Shown here piece by piece: positions 41,502-54,528 of a DNA stretch of 64,000 bases; the stretch's first letter is position 1, and each line of letters opens with the position of its first letter. A program made the translations under genes and the position numbers. The notes below the pieces were generated by a model. It saw nothing but the letters and a program-made list of their open reading frames with translations. It did no database searches and was not told the origin of the DNA. This stretch comes from Apoderus coryli (Eukaryota > Arthropoda > Insecta > Coleoptera > Attelabidae). The stretch is from assembly GCA_911728435.2 (NCBI GenBank), contig OU452201.1:3286001-3350000 (forward strand). Reading direction: 5' to 3'.

Positions 41502-42705
41502 ATGGCAAAGTTTTTTTGAAAAAGAAGTTTTACAAATAATAATAATAATAAACAGTTTATTTGCAGACATAATATACAACATAATATACAAAAAATTACA
41601 ACATACACAAGAGAAAAAAAAATATCTGCAAAAAGGGTTAGAAGGCAGTAAAACTGATATGTGTATCCTAACCCAGAAAATGAAATATAATTATTTATGA
41701 CCCAAAAAGACAGATTATATATATATATATATAAATACCATCTGGACAACACAATTATAAAATAGATAATAAACACCAAAAACAAAATTATCAAACAATA
41801 TCTATACCAAATTCAATAGACTTTTTCGTAGTACTAATCGAAACGTCGAAGGCTTATAAGTCTTATAATTATCCGGAATTCCGTTATACGTGCAATAAAT
41901 GTTGTAAGTAAATGAGCGCTCGAACAACAATGTACGGTGGAGGAGGTGGCGATAAAAGTCCTCTAAGCCTGAGGTTGAGGTTATGCACGTCAGATCTAAA
42001 GCCAATTTTCCGATATAAATATGGAGGATGTTCGTGAAGTATCAATGAATGATAAAAACAGGCAGCATGATGAAATCTTCTATCTTTCATTGACAGCCAT
42101 TTTGCGCAGATCAATTTGTGACTTATTGGATCATATTTCCTAATACCGTATATGTATCTCAAGCAAGACTTTTGCACCCTTTGAGTACGATCTTTATCAG
42201 ACTGAAGTAAACAAGGGCCGTAGACAATATCACAGTAATTAAAGCTACTTAAAACAAGTGCATCTGTGAGTTTGATTTTCAAATGCTTAGTGAGACTATG
42301 TCTGTGTGGGTACAGCATTTTCAAAGCAGAATAGGCCATACATTTTGTAACATGGCCTGTAAAACGGCGATCCGAATCCATCTCAACCCCCAAATTCCTA
42401 GCTGAATTAAGATAGGTTATAGGTGTGTCGCCAATGCTAACTATAAGACCCTGATGAACCAACGTCTTGTTCCTACCAAACGCCAACATCTTTGTCTGGA
42501 TGGATTTATTTTTAAATTATGTCTATCTGACCAAGACAAAAGTGACGTCAAATCTCGTTGTATTTGTTTACATGCGTTGACGATATCTTCTGTATAAATT
42601 GAAAATCTAAGTTGACTATCGTCGGCGTACATATAGGGGCGACAAAAATTTAGACAAGATGGAAGATTTGACGTATATAAGCAAAAAAGTAAGGGACCCA
42701 GATCA
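41502..42705 (-). pseudogene. LINE fragment (reverse transcriptase C-terminal half), source copy
   Basis: The minus-strand frame starting near 42705 reads GSLLFCLYTSNLPS and YMYADDSQLRFS (the YADD box), a frameshift near 42490, then 42489-41884 for the thumb and tail (RVQKSCLRYIYGIRKYD). The 3' end carries a TAA-type tail (41538-41553). Positions 41502-42183 recur without visible change at 44977-45658. Confidence 0.85.
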
Positions 42706-44624
42706 ATGTCTCATCAAATAAAATCATAATTTTTTAAGTCTGCCAATTGGTTTCAAAATTCTGTAACATTGTAATGGGGCATCATCCATTATCAACACTT
42801 TAAATACTACAATTGAACTTAAGTTCAAGTATAACTTCTTAGGGGTAATTTGCCTTAAATCGTCATATTTCGGTTCTCGTTATGTTAAATCTCAAACCCT
42901 ACTTACAAAAAATTTACTGCTCTTCGTAAAAGCAACTTTCCTTTTAATGCGAGTTTTAACTTCAGTAAAATCTTTACCACATGTCATTGTCATAAAAATG
43001 CACATAACTATCATTACAAAAACAACACAGTTTAACGAAATTTGTTGTAAACTGAACATTTTTTTAGTATTCTATTAATACGGACACTCTATATGCAACA
43101 CTTTGTCCAAATTCAATACGTAGGTATAGTGACTTAATATTAAATAAACATTACTCTAGTGAGACCGTTAAACAACTTGCGTTTGTCAGATCAAAATTTA
43201 AACCAATTAGTAGTTTGTCTTTAACGTTAGGTAGTCCTCTTATTTGGTGGGTTTCTAGGTTAAATTGTTTTTGAAAAATAAATATATATTATACAATTGG
43301 GAACATTTTATTATATACATCCATTGGTGTCGCACAGTGGGGAATTTGCCTAATTTAGCGCGTCGATTTTATTTCATACTTTTTATAAGGAATTTAAAAA
43401 AATTGTAAGAAATTAGTTACATGTCCGGTAGAGTCCGAGCAAGAATTTTTACTCTAGAATGAAGTATAGTTATTCTGCCTTTAAGCTCAATAAAATTATT
43501 ATCCGGTTTTTTAGTGAATTAGGGATTCTAATAATATATTGCGTGCAAGAAATCACATTAAAAATTCAAAGTCGTTTTTATTTAAATGCAAAAACTGACA
43601 ACAACTCAAAATAAAATATGGACAACTTAAAAATATTGAAATATCTATCTAAAACACAGAGTGAAAACATAATAAATATTAAACAAATAGAACAATGAGG
43701 CAACGACACTGAATAGCCTTTGTAGTAACTTTTTTTTATTTCCAACTAATTTTTTGTCGAAACATTGTTTATATTCAATCAGAAATTTGCGTGTAGGCGT
43801 ATAAATTTTTATCATGCCTTCCCATATTCGTGTATGTTTAGTTTAGTTAATTACAAAATTGTGTACTTCAAGTACCTATCAAACATTGTTTCTGCAGCGT
43901 ATTGATACCCGTTAGTTATCACAAATACTCAAATTCTTAGAATATTCGATAAAAATTAGTAGGATTTTTGAAACACCGTGTATAACTAAATAGGGAATCC
44001 CGTTACAGAGAACTTTTAAAACACACAAAATCAATAAGCTGCAGTAAAAAGCTCCCTGTAATTCTATATTTCTTTATCCTCTTTTGTTTCATTTTACAGT
44101 TCTCAATCCACGATCTCTGCTAGTAATCTATTTTCCAATATACCACCTATAGGGTATGTACTTTTACTAGATTGAAATAAACTATTTTTTTATTCAAACA
44201 TAATAAGTTACTTTTTGGTTTCATATTTACTTCAAAATAGTTTTTGGTTTCTATAAAAATTCAATCATAAACTGCAGAAAAATACTTTGGTGGCACAAAA
44301 ATGGAAAACATGTTATTTCTATTCCAAACTTCCCAGTGTAAATTTATTCTGGATTGATACGTTTTGAAGTAAAAATAAATTTGAATATGAAATCAAAATC
44401 AGTTGTATTAACTAGGTAATGAGAAATATATTATCAATTTTATGAAATTGCAAATAATTCAAAAGGCCGGCAGATAGTTTGCTACATTTTGAACAAGATC
44501 AAACTTTTTAAAATTTAAATATTATATGAACTTTATTACATCTTTTTTTTTAATTTATATTTCTTTAAATACAAGAGCTATGAAAAATGTTATAAACAAA
44601 GGTTATTCTTTTTTTAATTAAAAA
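42706..44624. other. Non-coding, unclassified repeats
   Basis: AT-rich with no open frame. Scraps such as GGACACTCTATATG (43082) and ACACCGTGTATAAC (43972) hint at termini of dispersed elements. Nothing can be defined. Confidence 0.4.
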
Positions 44625-46008
44625 TGCCTCTTACCAGCGAAGAAGCATTTGATTGATGCTTCGCAAGGATCTACGCGCTTAGATATCCGCAAAGACGATC
44701 CTATAAGAAAAATGTCTTCATAAGATGGATTAATGAACGTCAACATTAAATTTGAGCCGATGATGGGTGACATTAATATAATGAACGTTCGTACATAAAT
44801 TCGGCAGCGAATTCTGTACGTTGAATTAATAAATAAAGAACATAAATTTATGCTCGCCGGTTATTGATCTTACGAATGATGGACATTAATTTATAACTCC
44901 TGTACGTTAAAACGATGTTACCAGGTTGTTAATGTTACGAACGATGAAGATTAGTTTATGTCTCCAATACGTAAAAATGGCAAAGTTTTTTTGAAAAAGA
45001 AGTTTTACAAATAATAATAATAATAAACAGTTTATTTGCAGACATAATATACAACATAATATACAAAAAATTACAACATACACAAGAGAAAAAAAAATAT
45101 CTGCAAAAAGGGTTAGAAGGCAGTAAAACTGATATGTGTATCCTAACCCAGAAAATGAAATATAATTATTTATGACCCAAAAAGACAGATTATATATATA
45201 TATATATAAATACCATCTGGACAACACAATTATAAAATAGATAATAAACACCAAAAACAAAATTATCAAACAATATCTATACCAAATTCAATAGACTTTT
45301 TCGTAGTACTAATCGAAACGTCGAAGGCTTATAAGTCTTATAATTATCCGGAATTCCGTTATACGTGCAATAAATGTTGTAAGTAAATGAGCGCTCGAAC
45401 AACAATGTACGGTGGAGGAGGTGGCGATAAAAGTCCTCTAAGCCTGAGGTTGAGGTTATGCACGTCAGATCTAAAGCCAATTTTCCGATATAAATATGGA
45501 GGATGTTCGTGAAGTATCAATGAATGATAAAAACAGGCAGCATGATGAAATCTTCTATCTTTCATTGACAGCCATTTTGCGCAGATCAATTTGTGACTTA
45601 TTGGATCATATTTCCTAATACCGTATATGTATCTCAAGCAAGACTTTTGCACCCTTTGCCTCTTACCAGCGAAGAAGCATTTGATTGATGCTTCGCAAGG
45701 ATCTACGCGCTTAGATATCCGCAAAGACGATCCTATAAGAAAAATGTCTTCATAAGATGGATTAATGAACGTCAACATTAAATTTGAGCCGATGATGGGT
45801 GACATTAATATAATGAACGTTCGTACATAAATTCGGCAGCGAATTCTGTACGTTGAATTAATAAATAAAGAACATAAATTTATGCTCGCCGGTTATTGAT
45901 CTTACGAATGATGGACATTAATTTATAACTCCTGTACGTTAAAACGATGTTACCAGGTTGTTAATGTTACGAACGATGAAGATTAGTTTATGTCTCCAAT
46001 ACGTAAAA
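44625..46008. repeat. 352-bp direct repeats flanking a copied LINE fragment
   Basis: Copy 1 (44625-44976) and copy 2 (45657-46008) read alike and start TGCCTCTTACCAGCGAAG. Between them, 44977-45656 duplicates 41502-42181. The structure is target, insert, target, as a target duplication would be, but 352 bp is far beyond usual retrotransposition. Confidence 0.85.
44977..45656 (-). pseudogene. Second copy of the LINE C-terminal fragment
   Basis: 680 bp that read identically to 41502-42181, including the TA microsatellite length and the coding tail. It includes about 35 bp beyond the TAA tail that marks the LINE 3' end. The copied unit therefore crosses the element boundary. Confidence 0.85.
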
Positions 46009-46165
46009 CCAATGTTAGCTGGTTATTAATGTTACGAACGATGAACATTAATCTATGACTTTTGTACATTAAACCGATGTCTGAAGGTTATTAATGTTAC
46101 GAACGAGAAACATGAATCTATGACTTTTGTACGTTAAACCAATGTTACCTGATTATTACATTGGG
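45880..46165. repeat. Diverged tandem repeat of about 67 bp
   Basis: Four imperfect units share GGTTATTAATGTTACGAACG, then ATGAACATTAATCTATGACT and TTTGTACGTTAAACC. Related but more scattered words occur at 44740-44970 and at 48170-48510. It looks like a repetitive internal region of an unidentified element. Confidence 0.6.
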
Positions 46166-46559
46166 TTATAATAATTGTTTTACGTAATTCTGTTCGCCGG
46201 AAATTATTTTTACGAAAGATTGAGATTATTGTTCTGTATTCAATCAATAATCGCGAGCATATAGGTACATATGTATTATGTGTACTGCAAAGTGCAGTAT
46301 GGTTCAAATATACTAGTACCAATGGTTAGAGAATTTAAAAGCCCAAATAAGACTCAAAATTATCTTGCTGTACGTCCATTGATTTGATGCACCTCCTTTG
46401 TAAATAAATTAAATCATATTTGTACGACACTCGAAATCTAAAGGCTTTATTTTTATTTTAGTTAATATTAAATGCTAAACATGTCAGATTCGTCTGTCGT
46501 CTGAGGTGAAAAGGGAGAAAAAACTATATTTGGAAACTAAAGTCCGCGGAAATTCTTCT

Positions 46560-47545
46560 AAACAAAATTAGAAATTATTACGAGATCTAAACATTTATGC
46601 AAGTGAAAATATCACAATACCGTCTTTTATTCATGATGTTGATAATATTAATGATTTTTTTGTGGCCACTTCTACCAACAATCCGGACCCAGGAACGATC
46701 AATTTTTACTTAGGTAATAAAATTAGGCCTGATATTAACTTTGAATTTACAATGGTGGATCATGGGGAGATACTTAATGCATTGCTTGAGATTAAGTCAA
46801 ATGCTGTAGGCACATGATCAGTATTGATATACTATATGCTAGTAGTAGTAGTAGTTGTCCGTTTATAATTCCCTTTATACAGCATCTAGTTAATTACTAT
46901 ATAGAAACAAGGAACTTCCCAACATGTTGGAAAGAAGCCAATGTCATTCCAATCCCAAAACTAAAACTCCATCAACATTTAAGGATCTTATAGACCGATT
47001 AATATACTCCCAGCGATCTCCAAGGTTATTGAGAGAGTGATCTGCAATCAAATGAAAACATATCTTGATGGGCATGGGTTGTTGTCGGAGGTCCAGTCTG
47101 GGTTCCGTCAGGATCACAGTTGCTCCACGACATGACTTAAAATACTGGATGATGCATTAAGGGCGGTAGATCAGGGTCGATTGACGGCATTGCTGCTGTT
47201 GGACTACGCAAGGGGCATTTGACCGCATTGGTCATGGTTTATTGCTGGCCATTGTGGGTTACCTGGGCTTTGGGGAGTCTGCTGTGTCTCTACTCGGAAC
47301 ATATGTGAATGATAGAAGTCAGGTTGTCATTTTGGGAACGGCAGTGTCTGGGCCTAGGACATTGCGTAGTGCCGCAGGGCATCCAGGAATCATTGCCTTT
47401 TTTTATGTATCAGGGTTTTTGTTGTTGTTATTATTATGCAGTTATCTTTAGTATTGCTAATATGTTAAGCTAGGAGGCTGTGCATCGACTTCGCCTTTTG
47501 TGTAACTTTTCTAAGTTCTCAATAAAGTCATTTATTATATTGTGG
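46560..47545 (+). pseudogene. Heavily decayed LINE
   Basis: Plus-strand pieces in changing frames: ETRNFPTCWKEANVIPIPK, INILPAISKVIERVICNQMK, EVQSGFRQDHSCSTT, and an open piece 47242-47451 (GYLGFGESAVSLLGTYVNDR). The order and motifs match a non-LTR reverse transcriptase fingers/palm region with many frameshifts. The catalytic DD box is lost. AATAAAGTCATTTATTA at 47520-47537 marks the 3' end. Confidence 0.75.
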
Positions 47546-49890
47546 CGACCATTATTCTTGCGCCACACTGTATAGGATACCATAATATTATTATTCATCA
47601 AAATAAAAGGTTTTTAAGTAAACAGTGTGCGCCTTTAGAATAGACTTATAGAACCCATAAGTACGGTTGAATTGCAGATTTTCTTCCTTAAAGGTTTATT
47701 ATATGTTCTTCTATTTCTTGAACTGTTTTAGCACAAAATAAAAAAGATTCTTGAGAGTCTTTTATTGTGTACTTTAAATGGCTTATCTTTCCACTGGCAC
47801 CTTTGGAACATAGCTTAGCGGATAGCACTAAATATCCATGAAGAGCCCATAAAATTTCTCCCCTCGTATCGGCGGGTTTTCAACATTACAAAGGAATACC
47901 GCACTGTCTTTTAAACTGACTTTAGTTTTGTACTTTACTAAATGGTACTTATATAAAAGGATTACTACTTACCTTATATTTCTACATTTGTTGTAACAAA
48001 TTTTAAAAATAGATTTAGGAACACACTTCACTTTTCAACTGTATACATTTAACTAAACAAAACAAAAAGGACGCGTAAACAAAAAGTCTATGAGAATGTC
48101 ATAATGTCAATGTTTTGAGTATTCAGTCTATGGTCCGGGTGCATTGATTTGCGCGGGTTATTCAGAATTTAATGGTGTGGTTCGTAAAATTAATGCTTAG
48201 CATCCATTGAATCAAGGATGATCGTTTATTAGTTTTTATGTTCGCTGTTCATAGGTGTATGATTTACAAATTATTGTGTTAAAGGCGAAGATCATAAATT
48301 AATAAATTTAAAACATTGAAGCAATAAATAGTGACATTATATTGATGAAAAAAAAATAATTTTCGATGTCTTGCATTTATTGATTAATGTTTCATCGTAC
48401 ATTGTTTCTATGTATGAAATTATTAATTTATGATGAAAATTCATTGTAACAGTGACCAATTAATAATATTAATGTTCAAAATATTGATGACAACCATTCA
48501 TTGGTTTTACGTACAATATTTTTTTCAGTGCAAAATTTTAAAAGATCATAAAATAAATTCAATATATTATTTGAAAAAAAAAAAACTAAGTAGGTAGTTT
48601 GAAAATGATAAAATTTCTGAATGGATTTTGAATACCTTTTATAATATGTTCGGTTTCTAAGAAATGGTGATAGTCAGTGCTTATACTTGAAGTAGTGGTC
48701 AATTTTGCGTAATTTCATGAACAATATGCAATAAAAAGGATGAAACTATTTTTTTCGAAATAAAAAAGTAAAAAAAGTAACTGAAACTTTGTTGAATTTT
48801 CGTTTTTATGTTTGCTTGGAATTATTTCAAGTATTAAAAACCAAAATGTACATTGCCAAAGTGCTCTCAATGTGTAAGAGATACTTTTGCAACGTTTTGT
48901 CTACCATAAACCATCATCAACATTGTTTCTTGTTTTGGGCGCCATATAGGATTCCACCAGTAGTGGCTGAATATTGACTTATTATAATACACAACAACAA
49001 TACAATAGACCCTCGGTTGGTTGAACCTACCTAATAGGGCATAATCATTCTTTAGAGTAATTTGCTTTTCTAGCCTAGCACAATATCATTTATAGAATGC
49101 TTAGAATACATTTTTTGCAAATTTATTATTATCAGAAATTATGTTATTTTTATTATCGATGTTATTCTCCCGATACATTATCGAATCATGTAATGCGGCA
49201 AACTTTCCTTTTGATGCGGCATTTTTGATATAATTTTCCAAATATATGACACACTTGTTGATAACGGCAATTACAATAATTATTGTATTTTAATTAAAGA
49301 GTCCCGCTATACCAGGAATGTTATAAAAGTTACTTGATTTGCCAAATAATTAAAGGGAGGTTAGGTTAGTTACAGCAGATAACCTATGAAGATGTCAATA
49401 ATATTATATACCAAAACACGTTGAGTTTTATTTCTATTTTCGATGTGTTTTTATATTTCATACAAAAGTATTGTTTGAAATGTTGATTTTATAATGCATA
49501 TTTTGAATAATGACTATTTGAATATCCAATTTCCAGTTGAGAATATTATAGAATTTTGTATTTATGTTGTATATAATATGCATTGAAAAGTTTAATTACA
49601 AATAATATTTGCTTTTTGAGTGTACATAATAATAATTTGTAACAAGAGATATAATAATAATAAGCAAGTCTATACGCTACAATGCTTTAAAACTAAATTA
49701 TATTTTGTTAATCAACTAAACATCGCATAAACGTAGGTATTTACTTTTATAATCAGCAAATAACAGATCTATGACATTAAAGTTATATTATGGCAATTTT
49801 TTCATTTGGCTCGCCAGTTTCTTCTTCGATAACCGTATAAGTTTAAAACCTAATTTGTCTAGAGGATATAGTTTAAAAGCAATTTTCCAC
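47546..49890. other. Non-coding, repeat-derived, no gene
   Basis: AT-rich. A 27-nt hairpin TGTGGCG...CGCCACA lies at 47541-47568. 48170-48510 is full of ATTAATGTTCAT/GATGAACAT-like words related to the array at 45.9 kb. Nothing coding. Confidence 0.45.
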
Positions 49891-49891
49891 A

Positions 49892-49964
49892 ATTGTTGTC
49901 GATGTCGCTAAAATAATAATTATTATATTATTATAATTATTTTAACGACATCGACAACAACTGA
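49892..49964. repeat. Long palindromic hairpin
   Basis: TTGTTGTCGATGTCGCTAAA and TTTAACGACATCGACAACAA flank an AT core (AATAATTATTATATTATTAT). Nearly all of the 70 bp can fold on itself. Confidence 0.75.
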
Positions 49965-50037
49965 ATATGTTTAAATATTCACATATTTATATTTATTTAT
50001 TTTAACGGAGAAGTTTTTTTAATTTTTAATTAAGTGT

Positions 50038-51278
50038 GGGGCAGACCGGGGTCAATTGAAACAGTGATCAAAACTTCTTTCTGGTAAAGATTGTATAACC
50101 AAACTGTGCTCATAACATATAGAAATATCGGCGAGCTTCTACCGGCAGTACTCCGCGGGCCGTTAAAGCAAGCATATGAACTTAGTGCGAGATTTTGTGT
50201 TTTCACGTATCCAAAGTAAGTATTTACGATATTCCTTATGTATGTGTAATTGAGTCTGTGTATGTGTTTTGTTCGTTGTCAACTTTATATTAGTTAGGCC
50301 ATTAAGTTAGCTTTATTTTACGTTGGTTAGTATTTCAAATTAATTTCGCTTGTAGTAAATATGGTATCATTTATTTAAAAATGTCGCTTGGGGTCAGTTG
50401 TAACGGGGACGTTTGTAACGCTTCAATTGACCCCACCTTTTTGTAAAATAAATTACTTAGTTTATTTAATTTCAGATACCCCGTAAAAGAGTCCTAAAAA
50501 CTGATAGATCAAGTCTTTATATGAATCGGCATAGGTAGAGCTTCAAAATGGGCTATCTCTACGTCTAGCTGCTGACCAATTTCGTATACCTCATGTGTCT
50601 TTGTTGAGGTACAAGCGAAAGATAGACGTGGATTGAAAATGGTATGGCAAGAGAAGACTGGTTTTCCCGTTTCATGTCAATACGAGCACTACAGGCAACC
50701 AGTTTATCCAGAGCAACGCAATGTTGATGAAACTGGCGTATCAACAGTCCAGAAACCAAGACCCTACTCCATCAACTTGTCGGGGACTAGAAAATTTTGA
50801 AATTTCCGAAAATACTTTAGACAAATCAACCACCGAAAATGAGACTTTTTCACCAGAAGCTGTTAGGTGTTTTGGAAAAGATCCACCACGAAAGGTGGCA
50901 GCAAAAGGAAAGAAAAAAGAATAAGCAGAATATTGTGTTAATTTTTGTTGTTGTTATAAAGTTATGAGGCAATTTTGTTATAGTTCCTACTTGGTTTTGA
51001 ATATTTTTTGTTGACTAATAAATGAAAATAAACAATATATTGTCCCCATTACCATTATTTCAATTGACCCTTGACCGGGGTCGTTTGTAACATTATCCAC
51101 CATCTCTTATTTCTTTTGCATATTTCTTTCCTGCTTATATATAGTCCAATTTAACTACTAGGTTAAGTACATCAAACTCCCAGCTATATGTGAACATAAA
51201 TTTAGAATCATTTCCATTCAGTTTCTAGCCAGAAAAAAATTATTTGTAAAAAATGGTTCAATTGACCCCGGTCTCCCC
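50038..51278 (+). mobile_element. Internally deleted pogo-like transposon
   Basis: Inverted termini GGGGCAGACCGGGGTCAATT and AATTGACCCCGGTCTCCCC, with further GGGGTCAATTG-like words inside (50391-50433, 51058-51086). Plus-strand coding relics in order: LRLAADQFRIPHVSLLRYKR (helix-turn-helix, about 50555-50615), AREDWFSRFMSIRALQATSL (about 50646-50705), NVDETGVSTVQKP (first catalytic Asp, about 50720-50758), then directly a C-terminal SPEAVRCFGKDPPRK (50860 on). The middle of the DDE domain is deleted, so it is non-autonomous. Confidence 0.8.
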
Positions 51279-52838
51279 TACCAAAATTTTTGCTCAATTC
51301 GTTAAAGCGTTTGGGCGCTATCGTGGAAGAATACAAACAGACATACACACATACACACCCACAGACAGATAGACTTCGATCTGGAAATGGTCTTAATCGT
51401 CTCAGGGAACTTCAAAATGGTTATATCCGTCTTTATCTCAATTTTTTTTAGCGCGTTCACAATACTTTCCCTGTGCGGGAAAGTAAAATGCTTGATAAAG
51501 CGGCAATATAGCCTGCGAAAAACGTCGCATTTCTGATAATTTAGGGTTGTACTTAAATGAGTCTTACAACCCAAGATAAAAAGTAATTAGAGAACAAAAA
51601 ACATGATAAAATTAAAAAAAATAATTAAAACTGAAGGATTCATTCATATCTTGAATTTTCTCCTGAAATTGTTAGTTTGATCACTAAAAAATAAAATCAT
51701 ACACACTGACGCACATACACTTTTCCAAAAACATGATAATCGTAGTCAGGGGACCTCAAAACGTGTATTTCCACCAAAATTTCCACATCCAATATTTGAC
51801 CTGATCACAATCCCTCCTTCAAAGGTATTTGTACAATATGGAATCGACTAGGATGCTAAAAATTGATAAGAATCAATCATGAATAATAAATACTACAGTA
51901 ATTGACCAATAAATGGCTTACCACCCCCGCAAACTACGCGTTACGCGCACAACCTACCCCGATATACCTATATAGAGTGTTCACGCTCACAATTATTGTT
52001 ATACATAGTTTTTAGCGCTTTTCTCGAAAGTATATATAAGGGGGTGAAGTTTGTAACAAGTGGTAGTGCTTAAAAGCCAACTGTACGTTGTAGCAACAGG
52101 TGATTCCAGATAATTTGAATCATTTTATTCATTTAGATATATCAAAACAATTTGGTATCAATAGTTAATTATATTTTAGTGGGTTTTGAAATATTCAGAG
52201 TTTTTCCAAAGAAAATTTTGATATTGGAAAAGGGTAAGTCATAACTAAATGTTTTTTGATTAGATCTAACAATTAATAATTGTAATAAGGTATAGTTTAA
52301 AATCGAATAGAAATTACGGGGTTTTTCAATCCATCCATTTCTTTAATTTTTTTTTATATCAAAATAAAATTTTGTAGCAACTTTCAAATGTGAAAACTTG
52401 TGACTGTTGGTAAATATTTCGTAAAAATAAATAATAGATACCTACAACACAATCTTTTAATTTAGACGATATCACTGAATGTCTTTGTCTGATATTTAAA
52501 ACTGATTTTTCCCGTAACAAATTAATAGTTTTGACAAGGGGGCTTTATTATACTAATGCCCATTGAATTTTAAATTGTGTTTTGAATGTTACTAGTTGAT
52601 AATTTTCAATTTACTGTTTAAATTTTAACCATCTTTAGGGTTCAAGTAATAACTAAAGAGAAGAGAGGATCTTGAACAACAACAAGATAATTCTATATAA
52701 TAAAATAGCTCCTGAGGCGACTCAAAATTAAACGTATATATTTTGTAATTTTAGATTGTTTTAATTAAAATAGTATCTTAGTCCTATTCCGTATTTTTTT
52801 ATTTTAGGTTCGATTTCCATAATCAATTTACTTAAGCT
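51279..52838. other. Dispersed-repeat mosaic, no gene
   Basis: 51300-51500 has a TTTCCCGCACAGGGAAAGTA-like hairpin (CTTTCCCTGTGCGGGAAAG at 51467-51485) and a (CA)-rich run typical of arthropod dispersed repeats. A second, similar ACACACTGACGCACATACAC stretch lies near 51700. A GC-richer patch near 51928-51965 is unexplained. Confidence 0.45.
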
Positions 52839-53256
52839 CCATTTGTTAGAACATTTTAAATAGAATACTTGAGTTAAATTAAATAAATTACAAAGAAAAT
52901 ACAACGTACCTATCTTTTGGCGCTAGATTTGGCGTTCTTCAGGTATTTATAAATTTTTAATGTAAAATTACATTACAATGAAAATAAAAAAAAAAACTGT
53001 ATAATGATGCTACATATTCTTGATAGTCTCAGGTTAATTATAGTATGTATTTTTTATGAAGAAATATCACAATTATTAACCTGACTATCAAGAATATGTA
53101 GCATCATTATACAGTGTTTCTATATTTTCATTATAATGTAAATTTACATTAAACTTTTATAAAACCTCAAATCTAGCGCCAAAAGGTACGTTGTATTTTC
53201 TTTGTAATTTATTTAATTTAAGGCGAATATTCTATTTAAAATGTTCTATCAAATGG
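52839..53256. mobile_element. Foldback element
   Basis: Arms of about 200 bp (52839-53042 and 53072-53256) run from CCATTTGTTAGAACATTTTA to its near-complement and meet around a 30-bp loop. Internal words ACAACGTACC, TTTTGGCGCTAGATTT and ATGATGCTACATATTCTTGA are mirrored. No target duplication or coding frame. Confidence 0.75.
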
Positions 53257-53674
53257 AACTGAATTTAATATGAATTTTGTTATGGTGTTACCGAATAATG
53301 TTTTTTTGTCTAACATTTTTTGACTAGTTCAAAATATTTACAATAGAATTTATGGGGTATATTAAAAATTTGTAAATACAAAGATAAATCATTTTTCCAG
53401 AGTTTTAGAGAATTTTGTTTCTGAAATATTTGATCATGTTAGAGGATATGGTTCAGAGTCATTGGCATACGTTCTAAAATATTTTTGATTTTATATATTT
53501 TATACTTAAAAAATACCCGAATTGACAAAAAAATCGATGCACATAATTCGTTTAAATATATCATTTAAAAATTTTTACGCATTTCTAAAGGGACAGCTAC
53601 ATATCCAAACTACAATTATAAATCGAATTTTATACGTCTAAAATTTTATTTTTTCTCTAGACTAAAACTAAACT

Positions 53675-54355
53675 GAAACTATCCTTAAGGACCGTTGAGG
53701 CGCATGTCGTTTGTCATGCAAATAACCCTTCATAATAGCATTGTCCTGCGTAAATTTCACGACCCCATTATTAGGGAACCAGATATCAATTTTTTGGGGC
53801 CTTGGTCTGGTATAGGACAGTATCATACAGGACCTAATCAAGACCTAAGAAACTATCCTTAATGACCGTTGAGGCGCATGTCGTTTGGCATGCAAATAAC
53901 CCTTCATAATATCATTGTCCTGGGTAAATTTCACGACCCCATTATTAGGAACCAGATTTCAATTTTTTGGGGCCTTGGTTTGGCATAGGGCGCTATCATA
54001 CAGGACCTAATCGAGACCTAAGAAACTATCCTTAATGACAGTTCCGAAGAATGTCGTTTGACATGCAAATAGCCCTTCATAATATCATTGTCCTGCGTAA
54101 ATTTCACGACCCCATTATTAGGAAAACAGATTTCAATTTTTTGGGGTCTTGGTTTGGTATAGGGCGCTATCATATAGGACCTAATCGAGACCTAAGAAAC
54201 TATCCTTAATGACAGTTCCGAAGAATGTCGTTTGACATGCAAATAGCCCTTCATAATATCATTGTCCTGCGTAAATTTCACGACCCCATTATTAGGGAAC
54301 CAGATTTCAATTTTTTGGGGCCTTGGTTTGGTATAGAGCGCTATTATACAGGACC
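53675..54355. repeat. 174-bp tandem array, about four units
   Basis: Units start GAAACTATCCTTAA at 53675, 53849, 54022 and 54196 (periods 174, 173 and 174). Each has CATGCAAATA, CCTTCATAAT, TTTCACGACCCCATTATTAG and TTTTTTGGGGCCTTGG-like words. The last unit ends in CAGGACC and passes directly into the long inverted-repeat structure. Confidence 0.9.
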
Positions 54356-54528
54356 TTTTTAATTTTTTCTATTTTTTCAAAAATAAGCGTATATTCGGAT
54401 TTTTCAAATCTTTCAAAAATTATATTTTCAAAATGTTTAAGTTACAAATTATTATAACACTGCTTTTTCCATAAAAAGTTTATATGTTTAAGTCGACTAT
54501 ATTATATCTTAGATTTTAAATTGGTTTA

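Noticed and set aside
41717..41733. TA microsatellite
   Set aside because: An ordinary short run within the LINE tail, repeated only because the LINE fragment was copied. Not a feature by itself.
50565..50759. 64-codon minus-strand frame in the pogo-like element
   Set aside because: The plus strand carries the transposase relics (AADQFRIPHVSLLRYK, AREDWF, NVDETG). The minus frame is their shadow.
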